Positions 17,392-26,425 of a stretch of 64,000 nt of DNA are shown here, piece by piece; position 1 is the first letter of the stretch; every line of letters begins with the position of its first letter. The notes beneath the pieces are model-generated. The model did not search any database, was not told where the DNA came from, and saw only the letters and a program-made list of their open reading frames with translations. The DNA comes from Prauserella rugosa. Lineage in GTDB: Bacteria; Actinomycetota; Actinomycetes; Mycobacteriales; Pseudonocardiaceae. The translations under genes were made by a program, and so were the position numbers. The DNA is taken from contig NZ_JOIJ01000009.1 in the NCBI RefSeq assembly GCF_000719975.1, forward strand, positions 62,001 to 126,000, written 5' to 3'.

Positions 17392-18042
17392 TCAGTCGGC
17401 GCGGATGGCGCGGTCGAACAGCTCGGCCAGTTCTCGCCCGTAGGCCTCCACGTCGAGGTCGGGCTCGTGGCGGAGCCGGAGCGTGACCCCGTCGACGGCC
17501 TGGCGCATGGCCAGCGCTGTCACCCGGGGGTCGAGCTCGCGGAACACCCCGGCGCGGATGCCCTGGCCGAGTTGCCGTTCGAACCTGCCCACCTGTACCG
17601 CCTGCACGACCTGCGCCGACACGCCGTCGGACTCGGCGTGCGCACCGATCTCGACCAGTGCGGTCGACTCCCGGGGGTGTCCGGCAAGGAAGGCGAGCTC
17701 GGCGCGGAGATGTCCGAGCAGCAGCTTCCGGAGGTCCTGCTCGGCGGTCTCCGATTCGAGACGTGCCGTGACGAACGCGTCCCGCTTGTCGATGATCGCG
17801 CCGAGCGTGGCCGCCATCAGCTCGCTCTTGTTGGCGAAGTGGTACGAGACCATCCGGGTGCTCGACAGTCCGGCGCGTTCCACGATGCGTGCGAACGAGG
17901 TCCGGCGGTAGCCGAGCTCGGCCACGGTCTCGACGGTGGCGTCGATGATCTGTCTGCGCCGCGCGTCCTCGGTCACGGTGAGCCCGGCACCGGCGCCGAA
18001 CTCGCTGAGGCCCTGCGGGGCGGACTCCCTGTTTACCTGCAT
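17392..18042 (-). CDS. TetR-family transcriptional regulator
   Basis: 216 residues from ATG 18042 (MQVNRESAPQG). DNA-binding helix-turn-helix: RRRQIIDATVETVAELGYRRTSFARIVERAGLSSTRMVSYHFANKSELM. The gene lies on the opposite strand inside the Rv1829-Rv1830-like pair, which are neighbours in mycobacteria, so it looks like a later arrival. A small palindrome overlaps its start codon. Ligand and targets unknown. Confidence 0.88.
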   Translation of the reverse strand: MQVNRESAPQGLSEFGAGAGLTVTEDARRRQIIDATVETVAELGYRRTSFARIVERAGLSSTRMVSYHFANKSELMAATLGAIIDKRDAFVTARLESETAEQDLRKLLLGHLRAELAFLAGHPRESTALVEIGAHAESDGVSAQVVQAVQVGRFERQLGQGIRAGVFRELDPRVTALAMRQAVDGVTLRLRHEPDLDVEAYGRELAELFDRAIRAD

Positions 18043-18049
18043 GAGTAAA
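18032..18049. promoter_or_regulatory. Candidate TetR autoregulatory operator
   Basis: Inverted repeat TTTAC-8 bases-GTAAA spans the TetR start; a second GAGTAAA copy follows at 18061-18067. Low GC against the background supports a control site; binding is inferred. Confidence 0.45.
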
Positions 18050-18313
18050 TAATGACTCAGCGGAGTAAATCGCGCAAGGGGTGAGCTGTCATCTCGGGTG
18101 AACGGCACATGGCTCGGCATTCGAGTCGAGATGTCGCCCGCGTGCCCGCGCGTCGCGTTGACCGCCGGATGGGGTGGGCATACCGTTCGAAGGACGATGA
18201 ATCGCGCCGGTGCCGATACCTCGCGGCACCGCTGCGCGTGTGTCGTACCGGTCGGCCATCCGGGCCGGCGGTCTTGTTTCGTCGGCCGCGTGGCCGGACG
18301 AGAGGAGGCGTGC

Positions 18314-18883
18314 GTGGTCGACGACAGTTCGATCAGGGGTATCGACGGCGGGGAGCAGGGCGAACTGTTCCCCGATGACTCGCTGCCTGACGAGCTGGTT
18401 GGCTACCGTGGCCCGGCGGCGTGTCAGATCGCCGGCATCACCTACCGGCAGCTCGACTACTGGGCGCGGACCAAGCTGATCGCGCCCAGCATCCGGACCG
18501 CGCACGGTTCGGGTTCGCAGCGGCTGTACTCGTTCAAGGACCTGCTGGTCCTGAAGATCATCAAGCGGCTGCTCGACACCGGTATCTCTCTGCAGAACAT
18601 CCGCGTGGCGGTCGACCACCTGCGCGGCAGGGGAGTGCGCGACCTGGCGCGGGTGACGCTGTTCTCCGACGGCACGACCGTCTACGAGTGCACCTCGCCC
18701 GAGGAGATCGTCGATCTCCTGCAGGGTGGCCAGGGCGTCTTCGGGATCGCCGTCAGTGGCGCGATGCAGGAGATCACGGGTTCGCTGCACGAGTTCCCCG
18801 CCGAGCGGGCCGACGGAGGCGAACTCGAGACTCCTGTCCGCGACGAGTTGTCCGAACGCCGGAAGGCCCGCCGCACGGGCTGA
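18314..18883 (+). CDS. MerR-family regulator (Rv1830-like)
   Basis: 189 residues from GTG 18314 (VVDDSSIRGIDGG) with AGAGGAGG at 18301-18308. The core YRGPAACQIAGITYRQLDYWARTKLIAPSIRTAHGSGSQRLYSFKDLLVLKIIKRLLDTGISLQNIRVAVDHL is a winged helix of the MerR type; the C-terminal domain has a CTSPEEIVDLLQGGQGVFGIAVSGAMQEI segment typical of Rv1830. The mycobacterial homologue affects cell growth and division; the mechanism is not readable here. Confidence 0.9.
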   Translation: MVDDSSIRGIDGGEQGELFPDDSLPDELVGYRGPAACQIAGITYRQLDYWARTKLIAPSIRTAHGSGSQRLYSFKDLLVLKIIKRLLDTGISLQNIRVAVDHLRGRGVRDLARVTLFSDGTTVYECTSPEEIVDLLQGGQGVFGIAVSGAMQEITGSLHEFPAERADGGELETPVRDELSERRKARRTG

Positions 18884-18960
18884 GACGCGCCCCCTCATGT
18901 TCAGGCCGTCGTCACGACTGCGTGGCGGCGGCCTTGCCGTATCCGGGGGGCGCGACGAAT

Positions 18961-18976
18961 GTATAACGTCCTATAC
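18961..18976. repeat. Recurrent 16-bp AT-rich motif, copy 1
   Basis: gtataacgtcctatac, a GTATA/TATAC inverted repeat with a 6-base centre, sits in the 209-bp convergent gap between the MerR gene and the membrane-protein gene. A copy differing at one base occurs at 47105-47120, also between convergent genes. Function unknown. Confidence 0.6.
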
Positions 18977-19092
18977 TGCTGGTCGACAGTGTGCGGTCAG
19001 CCGACCGAGCGGGTCCCGACAGCACGTCGGCCCGGCCGATCGCTGGGGACCGGGCCGGGCCGACGTGAACGGACGTGACTGGGGTGCGAGGG

Positions 19093-20466
19093 TCAGCGGC
19101 CGCCCTGCCCGGCGAAGGCCTTCTGCTGGGCGGGCTTGGCCAGGTAGGCCTGGAACGACTGCGCGGCACGCTGCTGGATGCTGTCGACGCCGTCCCCGGC
19201 CAGGCTGAGGTAGGTGAACGAGCCGTCGGAGGTCTCGGCGATCGTTTCCGGGGAGGCGCCGATGCGCTCCGGCTGCGTCGATTCGAGCTTCTCGGTCCAG
19301 GACGGGTCGTCCATGATCCAGGCCGCAGGCGTACCGCGTGCACGGTTGCCGGTGAGGTCGTCGAAGACCACCTGGGGTGTTCCCGGCTGCACGGTGATGT
19401 CGATGCAGTGGCCGTGGACCACCGTCTTGTCCGCGTTCCACGACTTGGCCGCCTGCCGGACGGCGTCGGCCGCACCCGGCGCGGTGGCCACGCGCAGGGT
19501 GGCCGTGCCCTCCTGGCACGCGGCGGCCTGCGCCTCGGCCCGGTTGGACAGGACGCCGTCGGCCCAGTTCCAGCCGAAGATGCCGGCCACGATGAGTACG
19601 ACGAGGATGCCGCAGGCGATCGGCCACGCGGCGACCCGGCGGCGCTTCGACGTCGTCTCGACGGCGCGATGACTTCCCGTCGAGGTGACCGTGCGGTGCC
19701 CGCCCGTCGACGTCACCGCGCGGTGACTGCCGGTCGAGGTGACTGTGCGGTGACTGCCGGTGGAGCTCACGGTGCGGTGGCCGCCCGTCGACGTCACGGC
19801 ACGGTGTCCGCCGGTGGACCCGACGGTGCTGTGCCTGCCCGTGGAGCTCACCCGGCCCTGCGTACCGGTCGACGTGGTGCGGCTGACGGGCGCGCTCGGC
19901 TCGTCGGCCGACGGGGCGCCGTCGGAGGCGTGCTCACCGGCGTCGGGTGCCTCGTCTTCGGACGCGCCGGCATGGGGTGCGACGGTGTCGGGTGCGGCGG
20001 AGTGGGATGCGCCGGCGTGGGATGTGGGGTCGCGCTGGTCGCCGTCGTGAAAGCGTGGACGGGACGCGCCGGCCTCCGGTGAGGCGGGTACGTGCGGGTG
20101 CTGGGGTGCGGCGCCCGCCGGCGGCGCGGGCGTGGCGGTCGGTGCCGAGGGAGCGGGCATCGCGGGGATCGTGCGCTCGACCTCGGGAACCGGGCGGGGG
20201 GCGACGCGGCGGGCGCCGCGGTCGGCGGAGCGCCGGGGCCGGGGAGTCGGGCGGGGTGCGTTCTCGGTGTCGCCGACGGCATGCATGGCAGGCCGTGTCT
20301 CCCGGACCTCGTCCGGTGCAGGGGCGTAGCCGGGCGCGCCGCGGTATGCCGCGGGCGGAGTCGTCGTGTCGCTGAACCAGTACGAGGACCGGCCGCGTCT
20401 GCCGGTCGTCGTCTGCGGATCAGGCTGCTCGGGAGCCGGATCGTCGGCTCTGCTGTGCCGCCCCAT
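19093..20466 (-). CDS. Membrane protein with nine-residue repeats and a short substrate-binding-like outer domain
   Basis: 457 residues. Residues 1-200 are Pro/Ala-rich and presumably cytoplasmic; then seven copies of a nine-residue unit (consensus STGxHRxVx), a KRRR stop-transfer cluster, one membrane helix (WPIACGILVVLIVAGIFGW) and an outer domain of about 145 residues. The outer part (TATLRVATAPGAADAVRQAAKSWN..., C-terminal AAQSFQAYLAKPAQQKAFAGQGG) resembles the beginning and end of the bacterial extracellular substrate-binding domain seen in actinobacterial SBP-VWA proteins, but the middle is lacking. Two Cys in the outer domain could pair. The Ser/Thr-rich repeats could be phosphorylation sites for Ser/Thr kinases. 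Function unknown. Confidence 0.8.
   Translation of the reverse strand: MGRHSRADDPAPEQPDPQTTTGRRGRSSYWFSDTTTPPAAYRGAPGYAPAPDEVRETRPAMHAVGDTENAPRPTPRPRRSADRGARRVAPRPVPEVERTIPAMPAPSAPTATPAPPAGAAPQHPHVPASPEAGASRPRFHDGDQRDPTSHAGASHSAAPDTVAPHAGASEDEAPDAGEHASDGAPSADEPSAPVSRTTSTGTQGRVSSTGRHSTVGSTGGHRAVTSTGGHRTVSSTGSHRTVTSTGSHRAVTSTGGHRTVTSTGSHRAVETTSKRRRVAAWPIACGILVVLIVAGIFGWNWADGVLSNRAEAQAAACQEGTATLRVATAPGAADAVRQAAKSWNADKTVVHGHCIDITVQPGTPQVVFDDLTGNRARGTPAAWIMDDPSWTEKLESTQPERIGASPETIAETSDGSFTYLSLAGDGVDSIQQRAAQSFQAYLAKPAQQKAFAGQGGR
19662..19850 (-). repeat. Seven 27-bp tandem repeats inside the membrane-protein gene
   Basis: Seven in-frame 27-bp units encode the STGxHRxVx repeats. Units alternate GGHR and GSHR versions, a pattern that suggests duplication of pairs. 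Confidence 0.85.
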
Positions 20467-20552
20467 TCGCGTCCTCTCGCGTGCGTCGAGTGCTGACTAC
20501 ACTCTGTCGACGTGACAAAAACGTAACCACCCTAACAGCCGAGCGCGTCGAA

Positions 20553-21479
20553 TCAGTGTGATTCGGATCGGACGTCGGTTCCCGAGAGCAACCCGCGGTA
20601 GAGGGTGATCAGTCGTTCGCGTAGCGGGGCGGCCCGACGAGTGAACGCGGCCTGCCGGCGTGCGTACTCCGCCCTGCCCTCGGGGGTTTCGATGCGCACG
20701 GGATCGTAGCCGAGCGAGGACAGGTCGTACGGGCTGGCCCGCATGTCGAGCACGCGGATGTCTGCCGCGAGCTCGAAGCAGTCCGCCAGCAGTTCGGACG
20801 GCGTGAGCGGACCCAGCTTGTAGGCCCACTTGTAGAGGTCCATGCCGACGTGGAGGCATCCCGGTTGGTCCAGGTCGCGCTGCGTCTCCCTGGTCGGCTG
20901 GAGACTGTTGAGCGGCCGGGCGGGTTCGGTGAAGAACCGGAAGGCGTCGTAGTGGCCGCAGCGGATGTCCAGACTCTCGACGACCTCGTCCGTGCCGTCC
21001 GAGCCCAGGCGCAGGGGTAACTGCGCGTGACGTACCTGATCCGCTGGGTGTCGATACACCATCGCCCATTCGTGAAGCCCGAAACAGCTCAGGCGTGGCG
21101 CACGGGCAGCTGTGGCCTCGAGCAGCGCGAGCACGTGCCGCGCCATCCGTGCGCGTTTGGACGTGAACGCGGCCGGGTCGACCCGTACACCGGCGTCGTG
21201 CGGGGACGCGGGATCCACGGCGACGTAGCCGGTGCGGTCCAGGAACCGGCGGGCGCCGGGCCCGGTCAGCACGACACCCGTGCCGGGCTGCCAGCGTTCG
21301 AGCTGGGCGGGCGGCAGCGAGTAGTACGTGAACAGGAAGTCCAGCACCGGATGCTTCTCGCCGCGGGAGCGACGTTGCTGATGCGGCCGGGTCCACACGC
21401 GCATGCGCTCGACGTGCGCCTCCTCGCGGGCGCGCCAGTCCGGCTCGGCGAGTACGAGCGGCGCGGGCTCAGGTGACAT
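20553..21479 (-). CDS. Conserved protein usually annotated 3-methyladenine DNA glycosylase
   Basis: 308 residues from ATG 21479 (MSPEPAPLVLAEPDW). The N-terminal segment WRAREEAHVERMRVWTRPHQQRRSRGEKHPVLDFLFTYYS and the central LNSLQPTRETQRDLDQPGCLHVGMDLYKWAYKL block recur in many actinomycetes, where databases call it 3-methyladenine DNA glycosylase; I see no helix-hairpin-helix or AlkA motif that proves this, so the function is doubtful. The start overlaps the end of the upstream CNNM gene by 11 bases, so all three genes to 23828 are one operon. Confidence 0.75.
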   Translation of the reverse strand: MSPEPAPLVLAEPDWRAREEAHVERMRVWTRPHQQRRSRGEKHPVLDFLFTYYSLPPAQLERWQPGTGVVLTGPGARRFLDRTGYVAVDPASPHDAGVRVDPAAFTSKRARMARHVLALLEATAARAPRLSCFGLHEWAMVYRHPADQVRHAQLPLRLGSDGTDEVVESLDIRCGHYDAFRFFTEPARPLNSLQPTRETQRDLDQPGCLHVGMDLYKWAYKLGPLTPSELLADCFELAADIRVLDMRASPYDLSSLGYDPVRIETPEGRAEYARRQAAFTRRAAPLRERLITLYRGLLSGTDVRSESH

Positions 21480-22515
21480 GCGTGCCGTCCCGCACCGTGC
21501 CGACGTACTCCTCGACGAGGTCCTCCAGCGCCGCCACGCCGACCACACGGCCCGCGTCGTCGGCAGCCGTGGCCAGATGGCTGCCTTCCCTCCGCATGGC
21601 CGACAGTGCCGTGTCGAGCCGGGCGTGTACGGGCAGCTGCGTCAGCCGGCGGATCTTGCCGGCGGGCACGGGGGAGGAGGGATCGTCGCCCACCTGGTCG
21701 AGCACGTCCTTGACGTGCAGGTAGCCGACCAGCCTGCCGTCGTCGGCACGCAACGGATACCGGGAGAAGCCGGTCGCGGACACGGCGTCCTCGACGTCGC
21801 CGAGGGTCGGGCGATCGGGGACGGTCCGCAGCTCGCTCATCGGCACGATGATGTCGGCGACCGTCTTGTCGGCCGACGACAGGGTCTGGGTGAGCCTGCG
21901 GTGCTCGGCCTGCTCGATCAACCCCTCCCTGCGGGACTCGCTCAGCAGCGCGGCGAGTTCGTCGGAGGTGTACCCGGTGTCGACCTCGTCCTTCGGCTGG
22001 ACACGCATCAGCCGCAGGATGCCGTTGGCGACGCCGTTGAGCAGCCAGATGAACGGTTTGACCAGGCGCACCCACGCCACGTGCACCGGGACGAGCCACA
22101 GTGCCATGCGTTCGGGCTCGGCGATCGCGATGTTCTTCGGCACCATCTCGCCGACCAGTACGTGCAGCAGGGTGATCGCGATGAGTGTGACCGTGAAGGC
22201 CACCGCGTGCACGACGTACACCGGGATGGGCAGGCCGAGTGCGTGCACGCCCGCCTCGAGCCGGTGGGCCACCGCGGGTTCGCCGAACTGCAACAGCAGC
22301 AGCGAGCAGATCGTGATGCCGAGCTGGGCGCCCGCCAGCATGAGCGAGACGTTCTGGCTCGCCTTGATGACGATCTTCGCTCGGCCCTTGCCCTGCTCGA
22401 GCAGCGCCTCGAGCCGATCGCGGCGCGAGGAGATCAGGGCGAACTCCGCGCCGACGAAGAAGGCGTTGAGCGCCAGCAGGACGGCGATGAGGGAGATCGC
22501 GACCCAGTCGTTCAT
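21469..22515 (-). CDS. CNNM/CBS-domain membrane protein (hemolysin C-like), short form
   Basis: 348 residues. The N-terminal CNNM (DUF21) domain has three or four membrane helices (MNDWVAISLIAVLLALNAFFVGAEFALISSRRDRLE; LHVLVGEMVPKNIAI), followed by two CBS domains; the C-terminal CorC_HlyC domain of the longer paralogue is missing, the protein ending soon after the second CBS domain. CNNM proteins export Mg2+ or related cations. Its start overlaps the stop of its longer paralogue by 4 bases; tandem duplication followed by tail loss is likely, and they may act as a heterodimer. Confidence 0.88.
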   Translation of the reverse strand: MNDWVAISLIAVLLALNAFFVGAEFALISSRRDRLEALLEQGKGRAKIVIKASQNVSLMLAGAQLGITICSLLLLQFGEPAVAHRLEAGVHALGLPIPVYVVHAVAFTVTLIAITLLHVLVGEMVPKNIAIAEPERMALWLVPVHVAWVRLVKPFIWLLNGVANGILRLMRVQPKDEVDTGYTSDELAALLSESRREGLIEQAEHRRLTQTLSSADKTVADIIVPMSELRTVPDRPTLGDVEDAVSATGFSRYPLRADDGRLVGYLHVKDVLDQVGDDPSSPVPAGKIRRLTQLPVHARLDTALSAMRREGSHLATAADDAGRVVGVAALEDLVEEYVGTVRDGTHVT

Positions 22516-23828
22516 GCCGGCGCCTCCCCGGGTTCGATCCGCACCTCGGCGACGCGGTGGCGGTCCATCTCGGTGACGGTGAGCCGCCAGCCCTCGACGT
22601 CCACGGTGTCGCCGGGCTGCGGGATACGGCCGAGGCGTTCCAGCACGAGGCCCGCGATCGTCTCGTAGTCGCCCTCGGGCATCTTGAAGCCGGTGATCTC
22701 GAGGACCTCGTCGTCGCGCAGTTGGCCCGAGACGGCCCAGCTGTCGGTGCCGATCCGCTGCGAGGTCGGTTGCTCGCGCTCGTCGTGCTCGTCGCGGACG
22801 TCACCGATGATCTCCTCGACGACGTCCTCGAGCGTCACCAGTCCGGCGCTGCCGCCGTACTCGTCGACCACGATCGCGAGCTGGAAACGCGACGCCCTGA
22901 GCCGGTCGAGCAGTGCGTCGCCGGGCAGGGACTCCGGCACGGTCGGCACCGGCCGCATCACCGAGCTCACCGGCACCGACCCGCGTTCGTCGGCGCGCAC
23001 CGTGAAGGCCTGTTTGACGTGGACGGCGCCCTGCACGTCGTCGAGATCCTCGCGGTAGACGGGGAACCGCGAGGTGCCGGTGCGCCGGGACAGCTCGACG
23101 AGGTCCTCGACGGTGTCGTCGACGTGCAGGGATTCCACGCGCACGCGCGGGGTCATCAGCTCGTCGGCGGTGCGCTCGCCGAACCGCAGTGAACGGTCCA
23201 GCAGGTGCGCGGTCGCCACGTCGAGCGTGCCGCTCGCGGCGCTGGTGCGCACGATCGAGCCGAGCTCCTGCGGGGAGCGTGCCGAGCGCAGTTCCTCCTG
23301 CGGTTCGATCCCGACCTTGCGCACGACCCAGTTCGCGCTGTTGTTCATGAACGTGATGAGCCAGCGGAACAGGGCCGAGAAGCGGGAGTGGTAGCCGGCG
23401 ACGGCGCGAGCGGTCCGCAGCGGCAGTGCGACGGCCAGGTTCTTCGGCACCATCTCGCCGATGACCATCGACAGCGTCGTGGCCAGCAACATCGACACCA
23501 CGAGCGACGTGCCGCCCACGGCGCGCTCGGGCAGTCCGACGGCGGTCAACACAGGGCGGATCACCTGGCCGAGCAGCGGCTCGGCGACGTAACCGGTGAC
23601 GAGGGTGGTGAGCGTGATCGCCACCTGCGCGCCCGAGAGCTGGAACGACAGCGTGCGGTGCGCCTTGAGGACGGTGCGCGAACGCCGGTCGCCGACCTGG
23701 CGCACGTTGGCCTCGATGGTGCTGCGTTCGAGCGTGGTCAGGGAGAACTCGGCGGCCACGGCGAGTCCGGTGCCGACGGTGAGCAGCACGACGAACAGCA
23801 GGCCGCCGATGGTGAGGACGACATCCAT
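22512..23828 (-). CDS. CNNM/CBS-domain membrane protein (hemolysin C-like), long form
   Basis: 438 residues: CNNM domain (residues about 1-190, with VVSMLLATTLSMVIGEMVPKNLAVALPLR), two CBS domains (about 205-330; MTPRVRVESLHVDDTVEDLVEL, LAIVVDEYGGSAGLVTLEDVVEEIIGDVRDE) and a C-terminal CorC_HlyC domain. Probably a cation (Mg2+) exporter or sensor in the plasma membrane. First gene of a three-gene operon running to 20553. The 251 bases upstream, to the AcnR gene, hold no other gene that I can support. Confidence 0.9.
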   Translation of the reverse strand: MDVVLTIGGLLFVVLLTVGTGLAVAAEFSLTTLERSTIEANVRQVGDRRSRTVLKAHRTLSFQLSGAQVAITLTTLVTGYVAEPLLGQVIRPVLTAVGLPERAVGGTSLVVSMLLATTLSMVIGEMVPKNLAVALPLRTARAVAGYHSRFSALFRWLITFMNNSANWVVRKVGIEPQEELRSARSPQELGSIVRTSAASGTLDVATAHLLDRSLRFGERTADELMTPRVRVESLHVDDTVEDLVELSRRTGTSRFPVYREDLDDVQGAVHVKQAFTVRADERGSVPVSSVMRPVPTVPESLPGDALLDRLRASRFQLAIVVDEYGGSAGLVTLEDVVEEIIGDVRDEHDEREQPTSQRIGTDSWAVSGQLRDDEVLEITGFKMPEGDYETIAGLVLERLGRIPQPGDTVDVEGWRLTVTEMDRHRVAEVRIEPGEAPA

Positions 23829-24079
23829 CAGAACGCGCCGCCCCTGAGCGGGCCGCGGGGGCGGGCGGGAACGGGAATCACGAGGGACACCGGAGGGGAG
23901 AACGGGGAGCCGGGCCTGTCACCCGGCCGAATACTGTCACCCGGCGATGGCGCATCGCGCACGAACGACGTCACTCCTCGGACAAGAGAATCGAACAGGA
24001 AATGCGGGTCATCCTAACCAGGACAAACGGTGACGACACGCGTGGTGTTCCCCGCGGCCGCTCGCGCGCAGGGTGGGCC

Positions 24080-24658
24080 TCACTCGCCGCGATGCCTGCG
24101 GACGCTGTCCTCGACGACGTCCAGCACCGGTTCCAGGTCGTCGGCAGGCAGTCCCATCGCCAGGTGTGACACGAGACCTTCCAGGACGAGCTGGAGGTAG
24201 TCCGCGAGCACCTCGACGGAGATGTCGTCCCGGAGGTTGCCGGACCGGCGCTGCCATTCGAGACGTTTCCGCGTCGCGGTCGTCAGCTGCTGCGAGTGCT
24301 CGGCCCAGCGGCCACGGAACTCGGGGTCGGTGCGGAGTCTGCGGGACACCTCGAGCCGGGTGCCGAGCCAGTCGGCCGGGTGTTGCGACTCGCCCGAGAG
24401 CAGGTCGCGCATGACCTGGACGAGACCCTGTTCGGCCACGACGTCGGCCATGCGGGCCGCGTCGTCCTCGGCGAGTGCGAGGAACAGCGACTCCTTGTCC
24501 CGGAAGTGGTGGAAGATGGCGCCGCGGGACAGTGCGGTCGCCTCCTCGAGCCTGCGGACCGTGGCGCCCTCGTAGCCGAAACGCCCGAAGCACGCGCGGG
24601 CGCCGTCGAGGATCTGGCGCCTGCGCGCGTCGAGGTGGTCCTGGCTCACGCGTGGCAT
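24080..24658 (-). CDS. acnR: AcnR-type TetR repressor of aconitase
   Basis: 192 residues from ATG 24658. The N-terminus MPRVSQDHLDARRRQILDGARACFGRFGYEGATVRRLEEATALSRGAIFHHFRDKESLF is nearly the same as corynebacterial and mycobacterial AcnR (Rv1474c), as are WLGTRLEVSRRLRTDPEF and the ending LDVVEDSVRR. AcnR represses acn. In those genera the gene directly follows acn; here acn ends 7.6 kb away with the egt cluster between. A candidate AcnR site lies upstream of this gene (24696-24711) and another before acn. Confidence 0.9.
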   Translation of the reverse strand: MPRVSQDHLDARRRQILDGARACFGRFGYEGATVRRLEEATALSRGAIFHHFRDKESLFLALAEDDAARMADVVAEQGLVQVMRDLLSGESQHPADWLGTRLEVSRRLRTDPEFRGRWAEHSQQLTTATRKRLEWQRRSGNLRDDISVEVLADYLQLVLEGLVSHLAMGLPADDLEPVLDVVEDSVRRHRGE

Positions 24659-24695
24659 TCATCGATCTTGACACCGGGCAGTGACCCGACGCAAA

Positions 24696-24711
24696 CCGTA
24701 CGTACGTACTG
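24696..24711. promoter_or_regulatory. Candidate AcnR operator upstream of acnR
   Basis: CCGTACGTACGTACTG matches the corynebacterial AcnR consensus as I recall it (CAGNACnnncGTACTG) except at the second base. It lies 38 bases before the acnR start, implying autoregulation. Confidence 0.6.
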
Positions 24712-24874
24712 CGATTGTGGTCTCGGCCGCTCCGGCGAACTCGAACCCGGATCCGGGCATGCGGGGTGAATCGGGCCGATTCGCGTTCGACGGCCTGCGA
24801 CTGTCGGACCCTCCCGGTAACGTCCGGCACGACGGCCCCGAACCGATCCGGCCCTACCGAATACGGGTGGTCGC

Positions 24875-26425
24875 ATGACGGCGATGCACGGTCCTGTCAG
24901 TCCCTCGCACCGACCTTCTCCCCAACCCTCCCGGTCCCCCTCGCGGGCGCCTTCCGGGCCACCGCAGGGAAAGCCGCCGGACCCGGCGGTCCCCGCGGAG
25001 CCGGACACGTCGGCGCGCGATCACGCCGCGCGCGTGATCGCCGACCGTGCCGAGGGCGAGGCGTACGTCGCGTCGGTCTGTTTCAAGCACGGTCCGCCGC
25101 GGCTCGTCGGCGTCGAACTCGAACACCTCGTCCACGACCACGCCGACCCCGCCGCACCGGTCGATCCCGAGCGACTCCGGCGGGCCCTCGGCAACCATGC
25201 TCCGCCCACGCTCGCCCGTACCGTCTCCGCCGATCCCACGCGCCCTGCCGCCCCGGCAGTCCCCGCTGCGCCACACCCTCCACCCGTTCCGCTCGTTCCC
25301 GCCACGCCCGCGGAACTTCCCGCAGGCTCGGCGTTGTCCGTCGAACCCGGCGGGCAGGTGGAGATCTCGACCCGTCCGCACCCCACACTCGGTGGGCTCA
25401 TCGCCGCGGCCGACTCCGATCTCGACCATGTCACCGCCGCACTCGCCGGCGAGGGACTCGTCCTCGGCGCCGCGGCGATCGACCCGGTGCGACGGCCGCG
25501 GCGTGTCCTCGACACCGAGCGGTACGCCGCGATGGAGCGGCGCTTCGCCGCACGCGGCAGCGGCGGCATCACGATGATGTGCAGTACCGCCGCGGTGCAG
25601 GTGTGTCTCGACGCCGGAGCCCCGGAACAGCTGCCCGCACGGTGGGCGGCCCTGCACGCGCTGGGGCCGGTCCTGCTCGCCCTGTTCGCCAACTCGTCGC
25701 GGCACGCCGGTCGCGACACCGGGCACGCCAGCGCCCGCTGGCTGTCGGTGATGGATACCGAACCCGCGCGCACCCGCCCGGGTTCCGCCGACCACGACCC
25801 GGCCGTGACGTGGGCGCGCCGGGTCCTCGACACGCCGCTGATGGTGCGGCGCAGACCCGAAGGTCCGTGGGACGCGCCCGGCAGGCTGACCTTCGCCGAC
25901 TGGATCGCCCGCCGCGGGGCGGCACGTGGATGGCCCCCGCCCACGGTCGGCGACCTCGACTACCACCTCACCACCCTGTTCACCCCGGTGCGGCCGAGAG
26001 GTCACCTCGAGGTGCGGTACCTCGACGCCCAGCCGCCGGGGCGGTGGGTCGACCCGGTGGCCGTGCTCGCGGCACTGCTGCACCGCCCGGCCACAACGGA
26101 CCGGGTGCTGGACCTGTGCGAGTCCGTCGACGGCCGATGGGACACCGCGGCGCGGCGCGGGCTCGCCGACCCCGACCTCGCGCGGGTCGCGGCCCACGTC
26201 GTCGAGCTCGGCTGCACCGAGCTGGGCGGGCTCGGGCTCGCGCCGCGCGCCGTCGACGAGATCACCACCGCCGTCCACGCCCGTCTCGCCCGGCCGCGAC
26301 TGCCGCACCAGCGGCCCGCCGGCAACCCGGCCCGGAGGCCATCGGAACCGGAATCGCCATCGGAACCGGGTTCGGCATCGGGTTCGGAATCGGGATCGCA
26401 GCCCACCAGGAGGAGGACGCCATGA
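24875..26425 (+). CDS. egtA: Glutamate-cysteine ligase EgtA (ergothioneine)
   Basis: 516 residues from ATG 24875. Supplies gamma-glutamylcysteine for ergothioneine. GCS2-type landmarks: GVELEHLVHDHA (catalytic acidic strand), SVEPGGQVEISTRPHPTLGGLI, SGGITMMCSTAAVQVCLDAG and PLMVRR. The first 45 residues (Pro/Ser-rich) and the last 35 (Ser/Glu/Pro repeats) are disordered extensions. The stop overlaps the egtB start (ATGA). Gene order egtA-egtB-egtC-egtD confirms the assignment over general GshA. Confidence 0.93.
   Translation: MTAMHGPVSPSHRPSPQPSRSPSRAPSGPPQGKPPDPAVPAEPDTSARDHAARVIADRAEGEAYVASVCFKHGPPRLVGVELEHLVHDHADPAAPVDPERLRRALGNHAPPTLARTVSADPTRPAAPAVPAAPHPPPVPLVPATPAELPAGSALSVEPGGQVEISTRPHPTLGGLIAAADSDLDHVTAALAGEGLVLGAAAIDPVRRPRRVLDTERYAAMERRFAARGSGGITMMCSTAAVQVCLDAGAPEQLPARWAALHALGPVLLALFANSSRHAGRDTGHASARWLSVMDTEPARTRPGSADHDPAVTWARRVLDTPLMVRRRPEGPWDAPGRLTFADWIARRGAARGWPPPTVGDLDYHLTTLFTPVRPRGHLEVRYLDAQPPGRWVDPVAVLAALLHRPATTDRVLDLCESVDGRWDTAARRGLADPDLARVAAHVVELGCTELGGLGLAPRAVDEITTAVHARLARPRLPHQRPAGNPARRPSEPESPSEPGSASGSESGSQPTRRRTP

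Noticed and set aside
24715..26421. Frame extending egtB upstream through egtA
   Set aside because: It overlaps EgtA, whose motifs are plain; EgtB family length and the ATGA junction fix the start at 26422.
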